Positions 22,429 to 30,072 of a stretch of DNA of 34,304 nt are shown here, piece by piece (position 1 is the stretch's first letter; each line of letters starts with the position of its first letter). The stretch covers positions 1 to 34,304 of the forward strand of contig CABVDJ010000025.1 in NCBI GenBank assembly GCA_902497025.1, written 5' to 3'. The notes beneath the pieces are model-generated. The model worked only from the letters and a program-made list of their open reading frames with translations. It did no database searches and was not told the origin of the DNA. This DNA comes from an uncultured Collinsella sp. (GTDB lineage: Bacteria > Actinomycetota > Coriobacteriia > Coriobacteriales > Coriobacteriaceae). The position numbers and the translations under genes were made by a program.

Positions 22429-23340
22429 ATGAACGCTTCATCGCTTTCCTTCCAAGACATCATCCTGCGCCTCCAGCAGTACTGGGGCGAGCAGGGCTGC
22501 GTCATTATGCAGCCCTATGACTCCGAGGTCGGTGCCGGTACCTTCCATACCGCGACCACGCTGCGCTCGCTCGGTCCCGCCGAGTGGCGCACCTGCTATG
22601 CTCAGCCTTGCCGCCGTCCCGCCGACGGCCGCTACGGCGAGAACCCCAACCGCATGCAGCACTACTATCAGTTCCAGGTGCTCATCAAGCCGTCGCCGGT
22701 CAACGCCCAGGAGCTCTACCTGGGTTCGCTGGCCGCCATTGGCCTGGACCCCAACGACCATGACGTCCGCTTTGTCGAGGACGACTGGGAGAGCCCGACC
22801 CTGGGCGCCTGGGGCCTTGGCTGGGAGGTCTGGCTCAACGGTATGGAGGTCACGCAGTTTACGTACTTCCAGCAGGTGGGCGGTATCGAGGTCGACCCCG
22901 TGCCCGTCGAGATCACCTATGGCCTGGAGCGTATCGCCATGTATGCCCAAGGTGTCAACTCCGTCTACGATCTGGTGTGGAGCTACCTGCCCGACGGTAC
23001 GCCCATGACCTATGGCGACGTGTTCCTCGAGAACGAGCGCGAGTTCAGTGCCTATAACTTTGAGGTCGCCAACGTCGAGATGATGCGTCAGAAGTTTGAC
23101 GACTACGAGGCCGAGTGCCATTCCTGCCTGGAGCGCAAGCTGCCGCTGCCCGCATACGACTGCGTCATGAAGTGCAGCCACGCTTTCAATCTGCTCGATG
23201 CCCGCGGCGCGCTGTCCGCGGTCGAGCGTGCCAATTACATCCTGCGCGTCCGCGCCGTCGCCAAGGCGTGCTGCGAGGCCTATATGGCCGAGGTCGCCGG
23301 AGTCAACGAGAATGCCGACCAGGAAGGCGAGGTGGCGTAA
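22429..23340 (+). CDS. glyQ: Glycyl-tRNA synthetase alpha subunit
   Basis: The alpha subunit of the bacterial two-subunit glycyl-tRNA synthetase carries the aminoacylation site. The 303-residue product begins with the family sequence SFQDIILRLQQYWGEQGCVI and contains QPYDSEVGAGTFHTATTLR, GRYGENPNRMQHYYQFQV and WEVWLNGMEVTQFTYFQQ. The ATG at 22429 gives the standard N-terminus; a GTG at 22396 in the same frame would add 11 atypical residues. glyS follows three bases after the stop. Confidence 0.96.
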   Translation: MNASSLSFQDIILRLQQYWGEQGCVIMQPYDSEVGAGTFHTATTLRSLGPAEWRTCYAQPCRRPADGRYGENPNRMQHYYQFQVLIKPSPVNAQELYLGSLAAIGLDPNDHDVRFVEDDWESPTLGAWGLGWEVWLNGMEVTQFTYFQQVGGIEVDPVPVEITYGLERIAMYAQGVNSVYDLVWSYLPDGTPMTYGDVFLENEREFSAYNFEVANVEMMRQKFDDYEAECHSCLERKLPLPAYDCVMKCSHAFNLLDARGALSAVERANYILRVRAVAKACCEAYMAEVAGVNENADQEGEVA

Positions 23341-23343
23341 GCC

Positions 23344-25440
23344 ATGGCAGACGCTAAGGATTTCCTGTTTGAGATCGGTACGGAGGAAATGCCCTCCGCA
23401 CCGCTGAACAATGCCGTCAAGCAGCTTGGCACCATGATTGCCAAGGGCCTCGACGAAGCCGGTCTGGCCCATGGCGAGGTCCGCGTGATCTCGAGCCCGC
23501 GTCGTCTGGCTGCGCTCGTGGCCAACGTCGCCACCGCGACCGATGAGGTTCACGAGGTCAAGCGTGGCCCCGCGGCCAACATTGCCTTCGACGCTGACGG
23601 TAACGCCACTAAGGCCGCCCAGGGCTTCGCCCGCAAGTGCGGTGTGGCTGCCGAGGACCTGGTCCGTCGCGAGGATACCGACGGCCGTGAGTACGTCTTT
23701 GCCGAGAAGAACATCCCTTCCGCCCCGGCCACCCCGATCCTGACGGCCCTGTGCGAGAAGACTATCGCTGGCCTGCAGTGGCCCAACTACCGCTCTCAGC
23801 GCTGGGGTCACGAGCATGCGACCTTTGTTCGTCCGGTCCGCTGGATTTGCTGCCTTCTGGGCGAGGACGTTGTGCCCGTGTCGTTTGCCGACGTGACGAG
23901 TGGCAATACCACGCGTGGTCATCGCGTGCTTGGCCCCGGTGACCACGTTGTCGCTAGCCCCGCCGCCTACGAGCAGGTGCTCGAGGACGCCGGCGTGCTT
24001 TCTGCCGAGCGCCGTCGCGAGGTGATTCTCGCCGGTATCGCCGAGGTCGAGGCTGCCCGTCCCGGCTGCCATGTCGATACGCCCAAGAAGGTCTTCGAGG
24101 AGGTCATCAACCTCTGCGAGTGGCCGACGGTGCTCGTCGGTACCTTCGATGAGGAGTTCCTCAAGGTCCCGCACGAGATCATCTGCGAGTCCATGCTCAC
24201 CAACCAGCGCTACTTCCCGATCTATGACGGCGAGGGCAAGCTGACGCGTGAGTTCGTGGTCGTCTCCAACAGCAAGCCCGAGAACGCCGAGCGCGTGATC
24301 GACGGTAACGAGCGCGTCGTGCGCGCCCGTCTGGACGACGCTAAGTTCTTCTACGAGGAGGACCTGAAGATCTCCCTCGACGAGTTCCGTGAGCGTCTGG
24401 CCAAGGTTGCCTTCCAGGAGAAGCTCGGCAGCGTGCTCGCCAAGTCCGAGCGCATCGAGCAGCTCGCGCTCGCTATTGCCCGCGAGGCTCATCTGGGCGC
24501 CCATCTTGCCGCCGACGCCGCTCGCGCCGCGCACCTGTGCAAGGCCGACCTGGTGTCCAACGCCGTCGTCGAGTTCACGAGCCAGCAGGGCGTGATGGGC
24601 GGTTACTACGCCACCGCGATGGGGGAGAACGACGAGGTCGCCCACGCCATTCGCGATCATTATCGTCCCCGCTTTGCCGGTGACGAGCTGCCTGAGGGCA
24701 CCGCTGGCTGCATCGTGGCCTGCGCCGACAAGCTCGATACCATCGCCGGTATCTTTGCCATCGGCGAGCCTCCGACCGGCTCCTCCGATCCCTACGCGCT
24801 GCGTCGTGCCGCTATCGGCATCATCAACATTCTGCGCGACCGTCTGCCGATCGACCCCACGTCGCTGATTGACTTTGCTCTGCAGCTTTACAGCGAGCAG
24901 GGCATTGAGTTCGACGCCGCCGAGGTCGCCCAGCAGGTTCGTGACTTCTTCCATGGCCGCCTGGTGAGCATGGCCCGCGACGAAAAGATCCCGGCCGATA
25001 CCGTTGCCGCCGTCTCCGCGGTGCACATCATCGCCCCGTCCGTCTTCTTCGCCCGCTGCGCCGCCCTCGACGAGGCCCGCAAGAATGATGCCGAGACCTT
25101 TGACAACCTGGCTACCGCCTATGCCCGTGCCGCGCACATCTCCAAGTCCGAGCTGGGTGCGGAGTATGACCGCAGCCTGATGGGCGAGGTCGAGCTCGCG
25201 CTCGCCGACGCCTCCGAGGCCGCTCAGACCGCTGTCGATGCCGCTCTTGCTGCCGAGGACTACCCGGCCGCATTTGCCGCCCTCGCCGCCCTGCGCGCGC
25301 CCATCGACCGTTTCTTCGATGAGGTCATGGTCATGGACAAGGACGAGCAGCTTCGCGATAATCGCCTTAAGCTGCTCAACCGCTTCGAGGCCGTTTTCTC
25401 CGGCATCGCCAACATCGGTGAGCTTGCCCGCAAAAAGTAA
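23344..25440 (+). CDS. glyS: Glycyl-tRNA synthetase beta subunit
   Basis: The beta subunit binds tRNA-Gly and completes the alpha2-beta2 enzyme. The 698-residue product starts with FLFEIGTEEMPSAPL, the family N-terminus, continues with WPNYRSQRWGHEHATFVRPVRW split over conserved blocks, and ends with a helical anticodon-binding-like domain (FDEVMVMDKDEQLRDNRLKLL). Length is normal. It is translated directly after glyQ. A 34-base gap precedes the PPDK regulator. Confidence 0.96.
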   Translation: MADAKDFLFEIGTEEMPSAPLNNAVKQLGTMIAKGLDEAGLAHGEVRVISSPRRLAALVANVATATDEVHEVKRGPAANIAFDADGNATKAAQGFARKCGVAAEDLVRREDTDGREYVFAEKNIPSAPATPILTALCEKTIAGLQWPNYRSQRWGHEHATFVRPVRWICCLLGEDVVPVSFADVTSGNTTRGHRVLGPGDHVVASPAAYEQVLEDAGVLSAERRREVILAGIAEVEAARPGCHVDTPKKVFEEVINLCEWPTVLVGTFDEEFLKVPHEIICESMLTNQRYFPIYDGEGKLTREFVVVSNSKPENAERVIDGNERVVRARLDDAKFFYEEDLKISLDEFRERLAKVAFQEKLGSVLAKSERIEQLALAIAREAHLGAHLAADAARAAHLCKADLVSNAVVEFTSQQGVMGGYYATAMGENDEVAHAIRDHYRPRFAGDELPEGTAGCIVACADKLDTIAGIFAIGEPPTGSSDPYALRRAAIGIINILRDRLPIDPTSLIDFALQLYSEQGIEFDAAEVAQQVRDFFHGRLVSMARDEKIPADTVAAVSAVHIIAPSVFFARCAALDEARKNDAETFDNLATAYARAAHISKSELGAEYDRSLMGEVELALADASEAAQTAVDAALAAEDYPAAFAALAALRAPIDRFFDEVMVMDKDEQLRDNRLKLLNRFEAVFSGIANIGELARKK

Positions 25441-25474
25441 GCCAGCCTGCGCATAAGCGCAAAAGGAGCCCCGC

Positions 25475-26350
25475 ATGGATTGCCCGGTCACCGCTCGTCC
25501 CACCGTTATCGTTATCTCCGACTCGCTCGGTGATACCGCTTGTGAGGTGGTGCTTGCGGCGTCCGGGCAATTTGATGAAGGGGCTTTTCGCGTTTTGCGT
25601 CTGTCTAAGGTGACCTCTGTGGAGCAGGTCAAGTCATTTGTGGGGCCGCGCGTCGATGCGGACCATCGCGATATTGCCGTGTTCCACACCATTGTCGATC
25701 CGGCGCTTCGCGCCCGCGTGCTCGACTACTTGGGCATGCTGCACATTCGCTCGGTCGACCTGATCGGTCCGACGCTCGCCGTGCTGTCTTCGCTCGTCGG
25801 CGTGCCGCCCAAGGGTGTGGCGGGCGTGATTCACAAGACCGACGATCGGTATTTCCATCGTATCGAGGCCATGGAGTATTTCGTTGAGCACGATGACGGT
25901 CGTGGTTGTGACGATCTGTCGGGTGCCGATATCGTGCTGCTGGGTGTGTCGCGTACATCCAAGACGCCACTGTCGATGTATTTAGCCTATCAGGGCTACA
26001 AGGTCGCCAATGTCCCACTGGCGCATGGCATGGAGCCGCCCAAGTCGATTTACGAGGTTGACCCGATGCGCCTGTTCGGCCTGATTTCGACCGTCGATGT
26101 GATTTCCGAAATTCGCGATAGCCGCTTGGGCGATGACTACGCTCGTGCCGTTGCCGGCTCCTATGCCGAGCCCGAGAGCGTGCGCGGCGAGCTTGAGGAA
26201 GCTCGTGCCCTCATGAAGCGCTTAGGCTGCTTTGTTGTGCGTACCGACGGCAAAGCCATTGAGGAAAGCGCTGCCGAGATCATTGCTCACCTCGAAGAGA
26301 TTCAAGAGGCAAGAGCCCGCCGTGCCGCCCGCCGCGCTCAACAAAAGTAG
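25475..26350 (+). CDS. ppsR: Pyruvate, phosphate dikinase regulatory protein
   Basis: This DUF299-family protein is a bifunctional enzyme. It inactivates PPDK by ADP-dependent phosphorylation of a Thr next to the catalytic His, and reactivates it by Pi-dependent phosphorolysis. The 291-residue product has the family N-terminus (VIVISDSLGDTA), the P-loop-like GVSRTSKTP (157-165), and the conserved VANVPLAHGMEPPKSIYEV region. The ATG follows AAGGAG. Its target gene ppdK is the next gene downstream, about 330 bases away. The related PEP synthetase regulator is the alternative, but the neighbour is clearly PPDK. Confidence 0.95.
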   Translation: MDCPVTARPTVIVISDSLGDTACEVVLAASGQFDEGAFRVLRLSKVTSVEQVKSFVGPRVDADHRDIAVFHTIVDPALRARVLDYLGMLHIRSVDLIGPTLAVLSSLVGVPPKGVAGVIHKTDDRYFHRIEAMEYFVEHDDGRGCDDLSGADIVLLGVSRTSKTPLSMYLAYQGYKVANVPLAHGMEPPKSIYEVDPMRLFGLISTVDVISEIRDSRLGDDYARAVAGSYAEPESVRGELEEARALMKRLGCFVVRTDGKAIEESAAEIIAHLEEIQEARARRAARRAQQK

Positions 26351-26409
26351 CTCACTTGGGACAAGGTTGTTTGGGTAGCTAATTTGGGACGGGGCTCTTT
26401 TAGCTAACC
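26348..26409 (+). repeat. Tandem copies of the intergenic repeat after ppsR
   Basis: TAGCTCACTTGGGACAAGG (26348-26366) and TAGCTAATTTGGGACGGGG (26376-26394) are two units 28 bases apart; a third partial unit, TAGCTAACC, begins at 26401. The first unit includes the ppsR stop codon. TAGCTAA (26376-26382) can pair with TTAGCTA (26400-26406). The second unit resembles the copy after rsfS at 18327. Confidence 0.7.
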
Positions 26410-26504
26410 AAAGAGAATACTTGGAAATAATGCTGATAAATGGTAAAGCGATTTAGCAAAAACATCGCATCCGACCTGCACTTTCCTTGTAGTGGTATCT
26501 TCAT

Positions 26505-26554
26505 AAGGTAACCACCTTTACCTACCGTTTACCGCCTGTTTTAGCACGTTTACC
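26505..26554 (+). promoter_or_regulatory. Phased TTTACC repeats, possible operator upstream of ppdK
   Basis: TTTACC occurs at 26517, 26528 and 26549, spaced 11 and 21 bases, so all three face the same side of the helix. The first overlaps an inverted repeat, AAGGTAACCACCTT (26505-26518). A single opposite copy, GGTAAA, lies at 26442-26447. The rest of the 326-base gap between ppsR and ppdK holds the tandem repeat, an AT-rich stretch (26410-26470), and the leader described next. Confidence 0.45.
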
Positions 26555-26595
26555 AAACCGCGCACCCTCTGCTCAAGCCTGCCCAAAACCCGCCG

Positions 26596-26676
26596 TATAG
26601 TTCCCTCACGGCCCGCATCCGGCGGGTCGATTCGTTACCACGGTCGTGCGCGAGAGCGCATGGAAGGGGAAGTATC
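26596..26676 (+). promoter_or_regulatory. Candidate -10 element and structured leader of ppdK
   Basis: TATAGT (26596-26601) is a good -10 hexamer, but its -35 region (TCAAGC) is poor, as in activator-dependent promoters. The leader that would follow has two short hairpins: CCCGC/GCGGG (26612-26626), and GTGCGC-GAGA-GCGCAT (26646-26661), directly before the GGAAGGGG ribosome site. Confidence 0.4.
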
Positions 26677-29427
26677 GTGAGCGATTGCAAGAGGGTTTAC
26701 CGTTTTGGAACCGACGCCCAGGGCACCTGTGTCACTGAGGGCGACAAATCCATGAACTTCGTGCTTGGCGGCAAAGGCGCAAACCTTGCCGAGATGAGCC
26801 GCATCGGTCTGCCGGTTCCCGGTGGCTTTACCATTACCTGCCAGACCTGTGTCGAGTACTCCGGTGCCGGCAACGTCTGGCCCGAAGGCGCACTCGATGA
26901 GATCGTTGCCGCCGAGGCGGACCTCGAGGCCCGTTGCGGCAAGAAACTCGGCGATGCCTCCGATCCGCTGCTCGTGTCGGTTCGCTCGGGCGCTCCGTTC
27001 TCCATGCCCGGCATGATGGACACGGTCCTCAACCTGGGCCTCAACGACGATTCCGTCCAGGGCCTTATCGCGCAGACGCAGAACCCGCGCTTTGCCTGGG
27101 ACAGCTACCGTCGCTTTATCCAGATGTTCTCCAACGTCGTCATGGGCGTCGACGCCGACCTATTCGAGAACGCTCTGACCCAGGCCCGCCTGGTCGCCGG
27201 CGTTCGTGTCGATTCCGAGCTTTCGGCCGAGGACCTGCAGGAGCTCGTCGAGACCTTTAAGGGCATCTTCTCCGAGAACGTCGAGGCGACCCTGTATCCC
27301 GAGCTTGAGGTTGCCGACGGCAGGCCCGTCTTCCCGCATGATCCGGAGCTCCAGTTGCGCCTTGCCATCCAGGCCGTCTTTGGCAGCTGGATGAACGAGC
27401 GTGCCTGCATTTACCGCAAACAGCACGGCATCTCTGACGAGCTCGGTACCGCCGTCAACGTCCAGGCCATGGCCTTTGGCAACAAGGGCGAGACCTCTGC
27501 GACCGGCGTCGCCTTTACGCGCAACCCGGCCGACGGCACCAAGGAGTTCTATGGCGACTTTTTGGTGAATGCCCAGGGCGAGGACGTCGTCGCCGGCATC
27601 CGCAACACTGAGCCCATCGGCGACCTCAAGACCACCCCGGGCCTCGAGTCCGCTGGTGAGGAGCTCGAGCGCGTGTTCCTGACGCTCGAGGATCATTACC
27701 GCGATATGTGCGATATCGAATTCACCATCGAGCAGGGTAAACTTTGGATGCTTCAGACCCGCGTGGGCAAGCGCACCGCTACCGCCGCGCTGCGCATCGC
27801 TATCGAGATGGTCGAGGAGGGCCTCATCACCCGCGAGGAGGCCGTGAGCCGCATCGATCCCGCGCAGCTCGATCAGCTCCTGCACCCGCAGTTCGACTCC
27901 TCCAAGAAGTACGAGGCCCTGGCCAGCGGCCTTAACGCCAGCCCCGGTGCCGCCGTGGGCGAGGTCGTGTTCTCGAGTGATGACGCCGTCGCGCGTTCCG
28001 CCGAGGGTCACAAGATCATTCTGGTTCGTTGGGAGACCAACCCCGACGACCTGAAGGGCATGGTCGCCGCCGAGGGCATCCTGACCAGCCACGGTGGCAA
28101 GACGAGCCATGCCGCCGTTATCGCCCGCGGCATGGGTACGCCCTGCGTTTGCGGCGTTGAGCGCTTCCACATTGACGCGGCAGAGAAGGTCGTGCGCATC
28201 GAGGGCAGCGACCGCGTGCTGCGCGAGGGCGATGTCATCTCCATCGACGGCACCCAGGGTATCGTCGTCGACGGCGCGGTCGACCTGGTCTCTGCAGAGC
28301 TCACCGGCGACCTGGACACCATCCTGTCTTGGGCCGATGAGATCCGTTTGGACGAGACCGACGGTCACGCCAACCACGTGCGCGTCAACGCCGACAACCC
28401 CGAGGATGCCGCGCTCGCGCTCGAGTTTGGCGCCGAGGCCATCGGTCTGTGCCGCACCGAGCACATGTTCCTGGGCGATCGCAAGAACATCATCCAGAGC
28501 TTTATCCTGTCTGACGATGAGGCCGTGAAGCAGCAGGCCCTGGCCGACCTGCTCAAGGTTCAGACCGAGGACTTCCTGGCGATGTTCAAGACCATGTCCG
28601 GTCGCGATGTGGTCGTCCGCCTGCTCGATCCGCCGCTTCATGAGTTCCTGGATAATCCTCGCGAGCTCGAGGTCGCCATCACCAAGAAAGAAGCCGCTGG
28701 CGCCAGCGAGGAAGAGCTTGCCGCCCTGCGTGCCCGCCTGCGTCGTATCGACGGCATGGTCGAGTCCAACCCGATGCTCGGCCTGCGTGGTGTGCGCCTT
28801 TCCGTCGTCTTTAGCGATCTGCCGCTCATGCAGGTTCGCGCCGTCGCCACGGCTGCTGCCCGCCTTATCAAGGAGGGCGTCGACCCACGCCCCGAGATCA
28901 TGGTTCCGCTCGTTTCCATCACGGCCGAGCATGTCCAGACCCGCGAGGTCATTGAGCGCGTGGTCGCCGAGGTTTCCGCCGAGGAGGGCGTCGAGCTCAA
29001 CATTCCCGTAGGCACGATGCTCGAGCTGCCGCGTGCCTGCATGGTCGCCGACGAGATCGCCCATCATGCCGACTTCTTCTGCTTTGGCACCAACGACCTC
29101 ACCCAGACGACCTTCGGCTTTTCCCGTGACGACGCCGAGGCCAAGTTTATCCCGCTGTACCTGCACAAGAAGATCCTGAAGGACAACCCCTTCGAGACCA
29201 TCGATACGGCGGTGCTGGAGCTCGTGCGCATGGCCGTCGAGAAGGGTCGCGCCACCAACCCCGGCATGCACTTTGGCGTGTGCGGCGAGCACGGCGGCGA
29301 CCCCAAGTCCATCAAGGGTCTGTTTAACGTGGCCGACGTGGACTACGTGTCCTGCTCGCCCTATCGCGTGCCCCTCGCACGCCTGGCTGCCGCTCAGGCC
29401 AAGCTCGAGGACAAGCGCAACGCCTAG
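26677..29427 (+). CDS. ppdK: Pyruvate, phosphate dikinase
   Basis: PPDK interconverts pyruvate, ATP and Pi with PEP, AMP and PPi, and can serve in glycolysis or gluconeogenesis in anaerobes. The 916-residue product has the N-terminal ATP-grasp nucleotide domain (GGKGANLAEM, then SVRSGAPFSMPGMMDTVLNLG), the central phosphohistidine domain with GGKTSHAAVIARGMG, where His478 is the phosphocarrier and Thr476 the regulatory site, and the C-terminal PEP/pyruvate TIM barrel ending in GVCGEHGGDPKS. The GTG at 26677 follows AAGGGGA by six bases. Its regulator lies directly upstream and a terminator follows. Confidence 0.97.
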   Translation: MSDCKRVYRFGTDAQGTCVTEGDKSMNFVLGGKGANLAEMSRIGLPVPGGFTITCQTCVEYSGAGNVWPEGALDEIVAAEADLEARCGKKLGDASDPLLVSVRSGAPFSMPGMMDTVLNLGLNDDSVQGLIAQTQNPRFAWDSYRRFIQMFSNVVMGVDADLFENALTQARLVAGVRVDSELSAEDLQELVETFKGIFSENVEATLYPELEVADGRPVFPHDPELQLRLAIQAVFGSWMNERACIYRKQHGISDELGTAVNVQAMAFGNKGETSATGVAFTRNPADGTKEFYGDFLVNAQGEDVVAGIRNTEPIGDLKTTPGLESAGEELERVFLTLEDHYRDMCDIEFTIEQGKLWMLQTRVGKRTATAALRIAIEMVEEGLITREEAVSRIDPAQLDQLLHPQFDSSKKYEALASGLNASPGAAVGEVVFSSDDAVARSAEGHKIILVRWETNPDDLKGMVAAEGILTSHGGKTSHAAVIARGMGTPCVCGVERFHIDAAEKVVRIEGSDRVLREGDVISIDGTQGIVVDGAVDLVSAELTGDLDTILSWADEIRLDETDGHANHVRVNADNPEDAALALEFGAEAIGLCRTEHMFLGDRKNIIQSFILSDDEAVKQQALADLLKVQTEDFLAMFKTMSGRDVVVRLLDPPLHEFLDNPRELEVAITKKEAAGASEEELAALRARLRRIDGMVESNPMLGLRGVRLSVVFSDLPLMQVRAVATAAARLIKEGVDPRPEIMVPLVSITAEHVQTREVIERVVAEVSAEEGVELNIPVGTMLELPRACMVADEIAHHADFFCFGTNDLTQTTFGFSRDDAEAKFIPLYLHKKILKDNPFETIDTAVLELVRMAVEKGRATNPGMHFGVCGEHGGDPKSIKGLFNVADVDYVSCSPYRVPLARLAAAQAKLEDKRNA

Positions 29428-29466
29428 CGCCCTGCGCATCGACGCCTAGCGTAGCCCCCCTTCATG

Positions 29467-29494
29467 CCGCCCGTCTCATTCGTGAGGCGGGCGG
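29467..29494 (+). terminator. Terminator hairpin after ppdK
   Basis: CCGCCCGTCTCA (29467-29478) pairs with TGAGGCGGGCGG (29483-29494) over 12 base pairs with one wobble and a TTCG tetraloop. The following sequence has only scattered T runs (GGGTTTTGTCTTTTT from about 29506). Confidence 0.7.
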
Positions 29495-29540
29495 TTATCA
29501 TGTGCGGGTTTTGTCTTTTTGTCTGCGTAAAAAATTGTTC

Positions 29541-29568
29541 TTGCAGCGCAAACCCGCGCGTGTATACT
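29541..29568 (+). promoter_or_regulatory. Promoter for rplS
   Basis: TATACT (29563-29568) is a strong -10 hexamer; TTGCAG (29541-29546) at 16 bases is a partial -35. The start would be about 60 bases before the rplS ATG. Confidence 0.55.
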
Positions 29569-29589
29569 CGAATACGTTTGTTCAACTAC

Positions 29590-29613
29590 GTGCCGGCCAA
29601 GGTGGTACGGCAC
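29590..29613 (+). promoter_or_regulatory. Leader hairpin upstream of rplS
   Basis: GTGCCG (29590-29595) pairs with CGGCAC (29608-29613); inner CC and GG can add two more pairs. It lies in the predicted 5' leader, 24 bases before the rplS ATG, where L19 autoregulatory structures are found in some Gram-positive bacteria. Whether it binds L19 is unknown. Confidence 0.4.
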
Positions 29614-29637
29614 CTCTAGAAGAGTAAGGAATTGCAC

Positions 29638-29979
29638 ATGGATTACATCCGCGCAATCGAGCGTCAGCAGATCCGCGAGGACATTCCTCAGGTTCGCGTC
29701 GCCGACAACGTCAAGGTTCACTACCGCATTAAGGAAGGCGACCGCGAGCGCATCCAGGTCTTCCAGGGCGACGTCATCCGCATGGCCGGCGCCGGTGCCC
29801 GCGAGACCTTCACCGTCCGCAAGATGTCCTTCGGTGTCGGTGTTGAGCGTACCTTCCCGCTTCACAGCCCCAAGATCGCCAAGCTCGAGGTCGTTCGTCA
29901 TGGTCGCGTCCGTCGCGCCAAGCTGTACTACCTCCGCGACAAGGTGGGCAAGGCTGCTCGCATCCCCGAGAAGCGCTAA
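29638..29979 (+). CDS. rplS: 50S ribosomal protein L19
   Basis: L19 lies at the 30S-50S interface. The 113-residue product shows the family sequence throughout (VKVHYRIKEGDRERIQVFQG, ETFTVRKMSFGVGVERTFPL, RRAKLYYLRDKVGKAARI). The ATG at 29638 is seven bases after TAAGGA; the in-frame TTG at 29632 is too close to that site. In most bacteria rplS follows trmD; here it lies about 7.8 kb further on with its own promoter and terminator. Confidence 0.97.
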   Translation: MDYIRAIERQQIREDIPQVRVADNVKVHYRIKEGDRERIQVFQGDVIRMAGAGARETFTVRKMSFGVGVERTFPLHSPKIAKLEVVRHGRVRRAKLYYLRDKVGKAARIPEKR

Positions 29980-30013
29980 GAAGATCGCAGCGTCTGTCCA
30001 CTCGTTTGGACAC

Positions 30014-30043
30014 AAGGGTCACCTTCGGGTGGCCCTTCTTTTT
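30014..30043 (+). terminator. Rho-independent terminator after rplS
   Basis: AAGGGTCACC (30014-30023) pairs with GGTGGCCCTT (30028-30037) around a TTCG tetraloop, with one wobble, and CTTTTT follows. A smaller hairpin, TGTCCA/TGGACA (29995-30012), lies just before it. Confidence 0.88.
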
Positions 30044-30072
30044 ATCTGATTTGCATGCAAGGAGGGCCTGGT

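Noticed and set aside
22438..25692. 1084-codon open frame on the minus strand opposite glyQ, glyS and the start of ppsR
   Set aside because: It spans several clear + strand genes and its composition is what GC3-biased codons give on the opposite strand; no family motifs or ribosome site.
27160..29439. 759-codon minus-strand open frame opposite ppdK
   Set aside because: Same codon-bias artefact over a strongly conserved + strand gene.
30051..30060. Palindrome TTGCATGCAA just before the rnhB ribosome site
   Set aside because: Ten bases with no loop and no second copy in the window; too little to support an operator.
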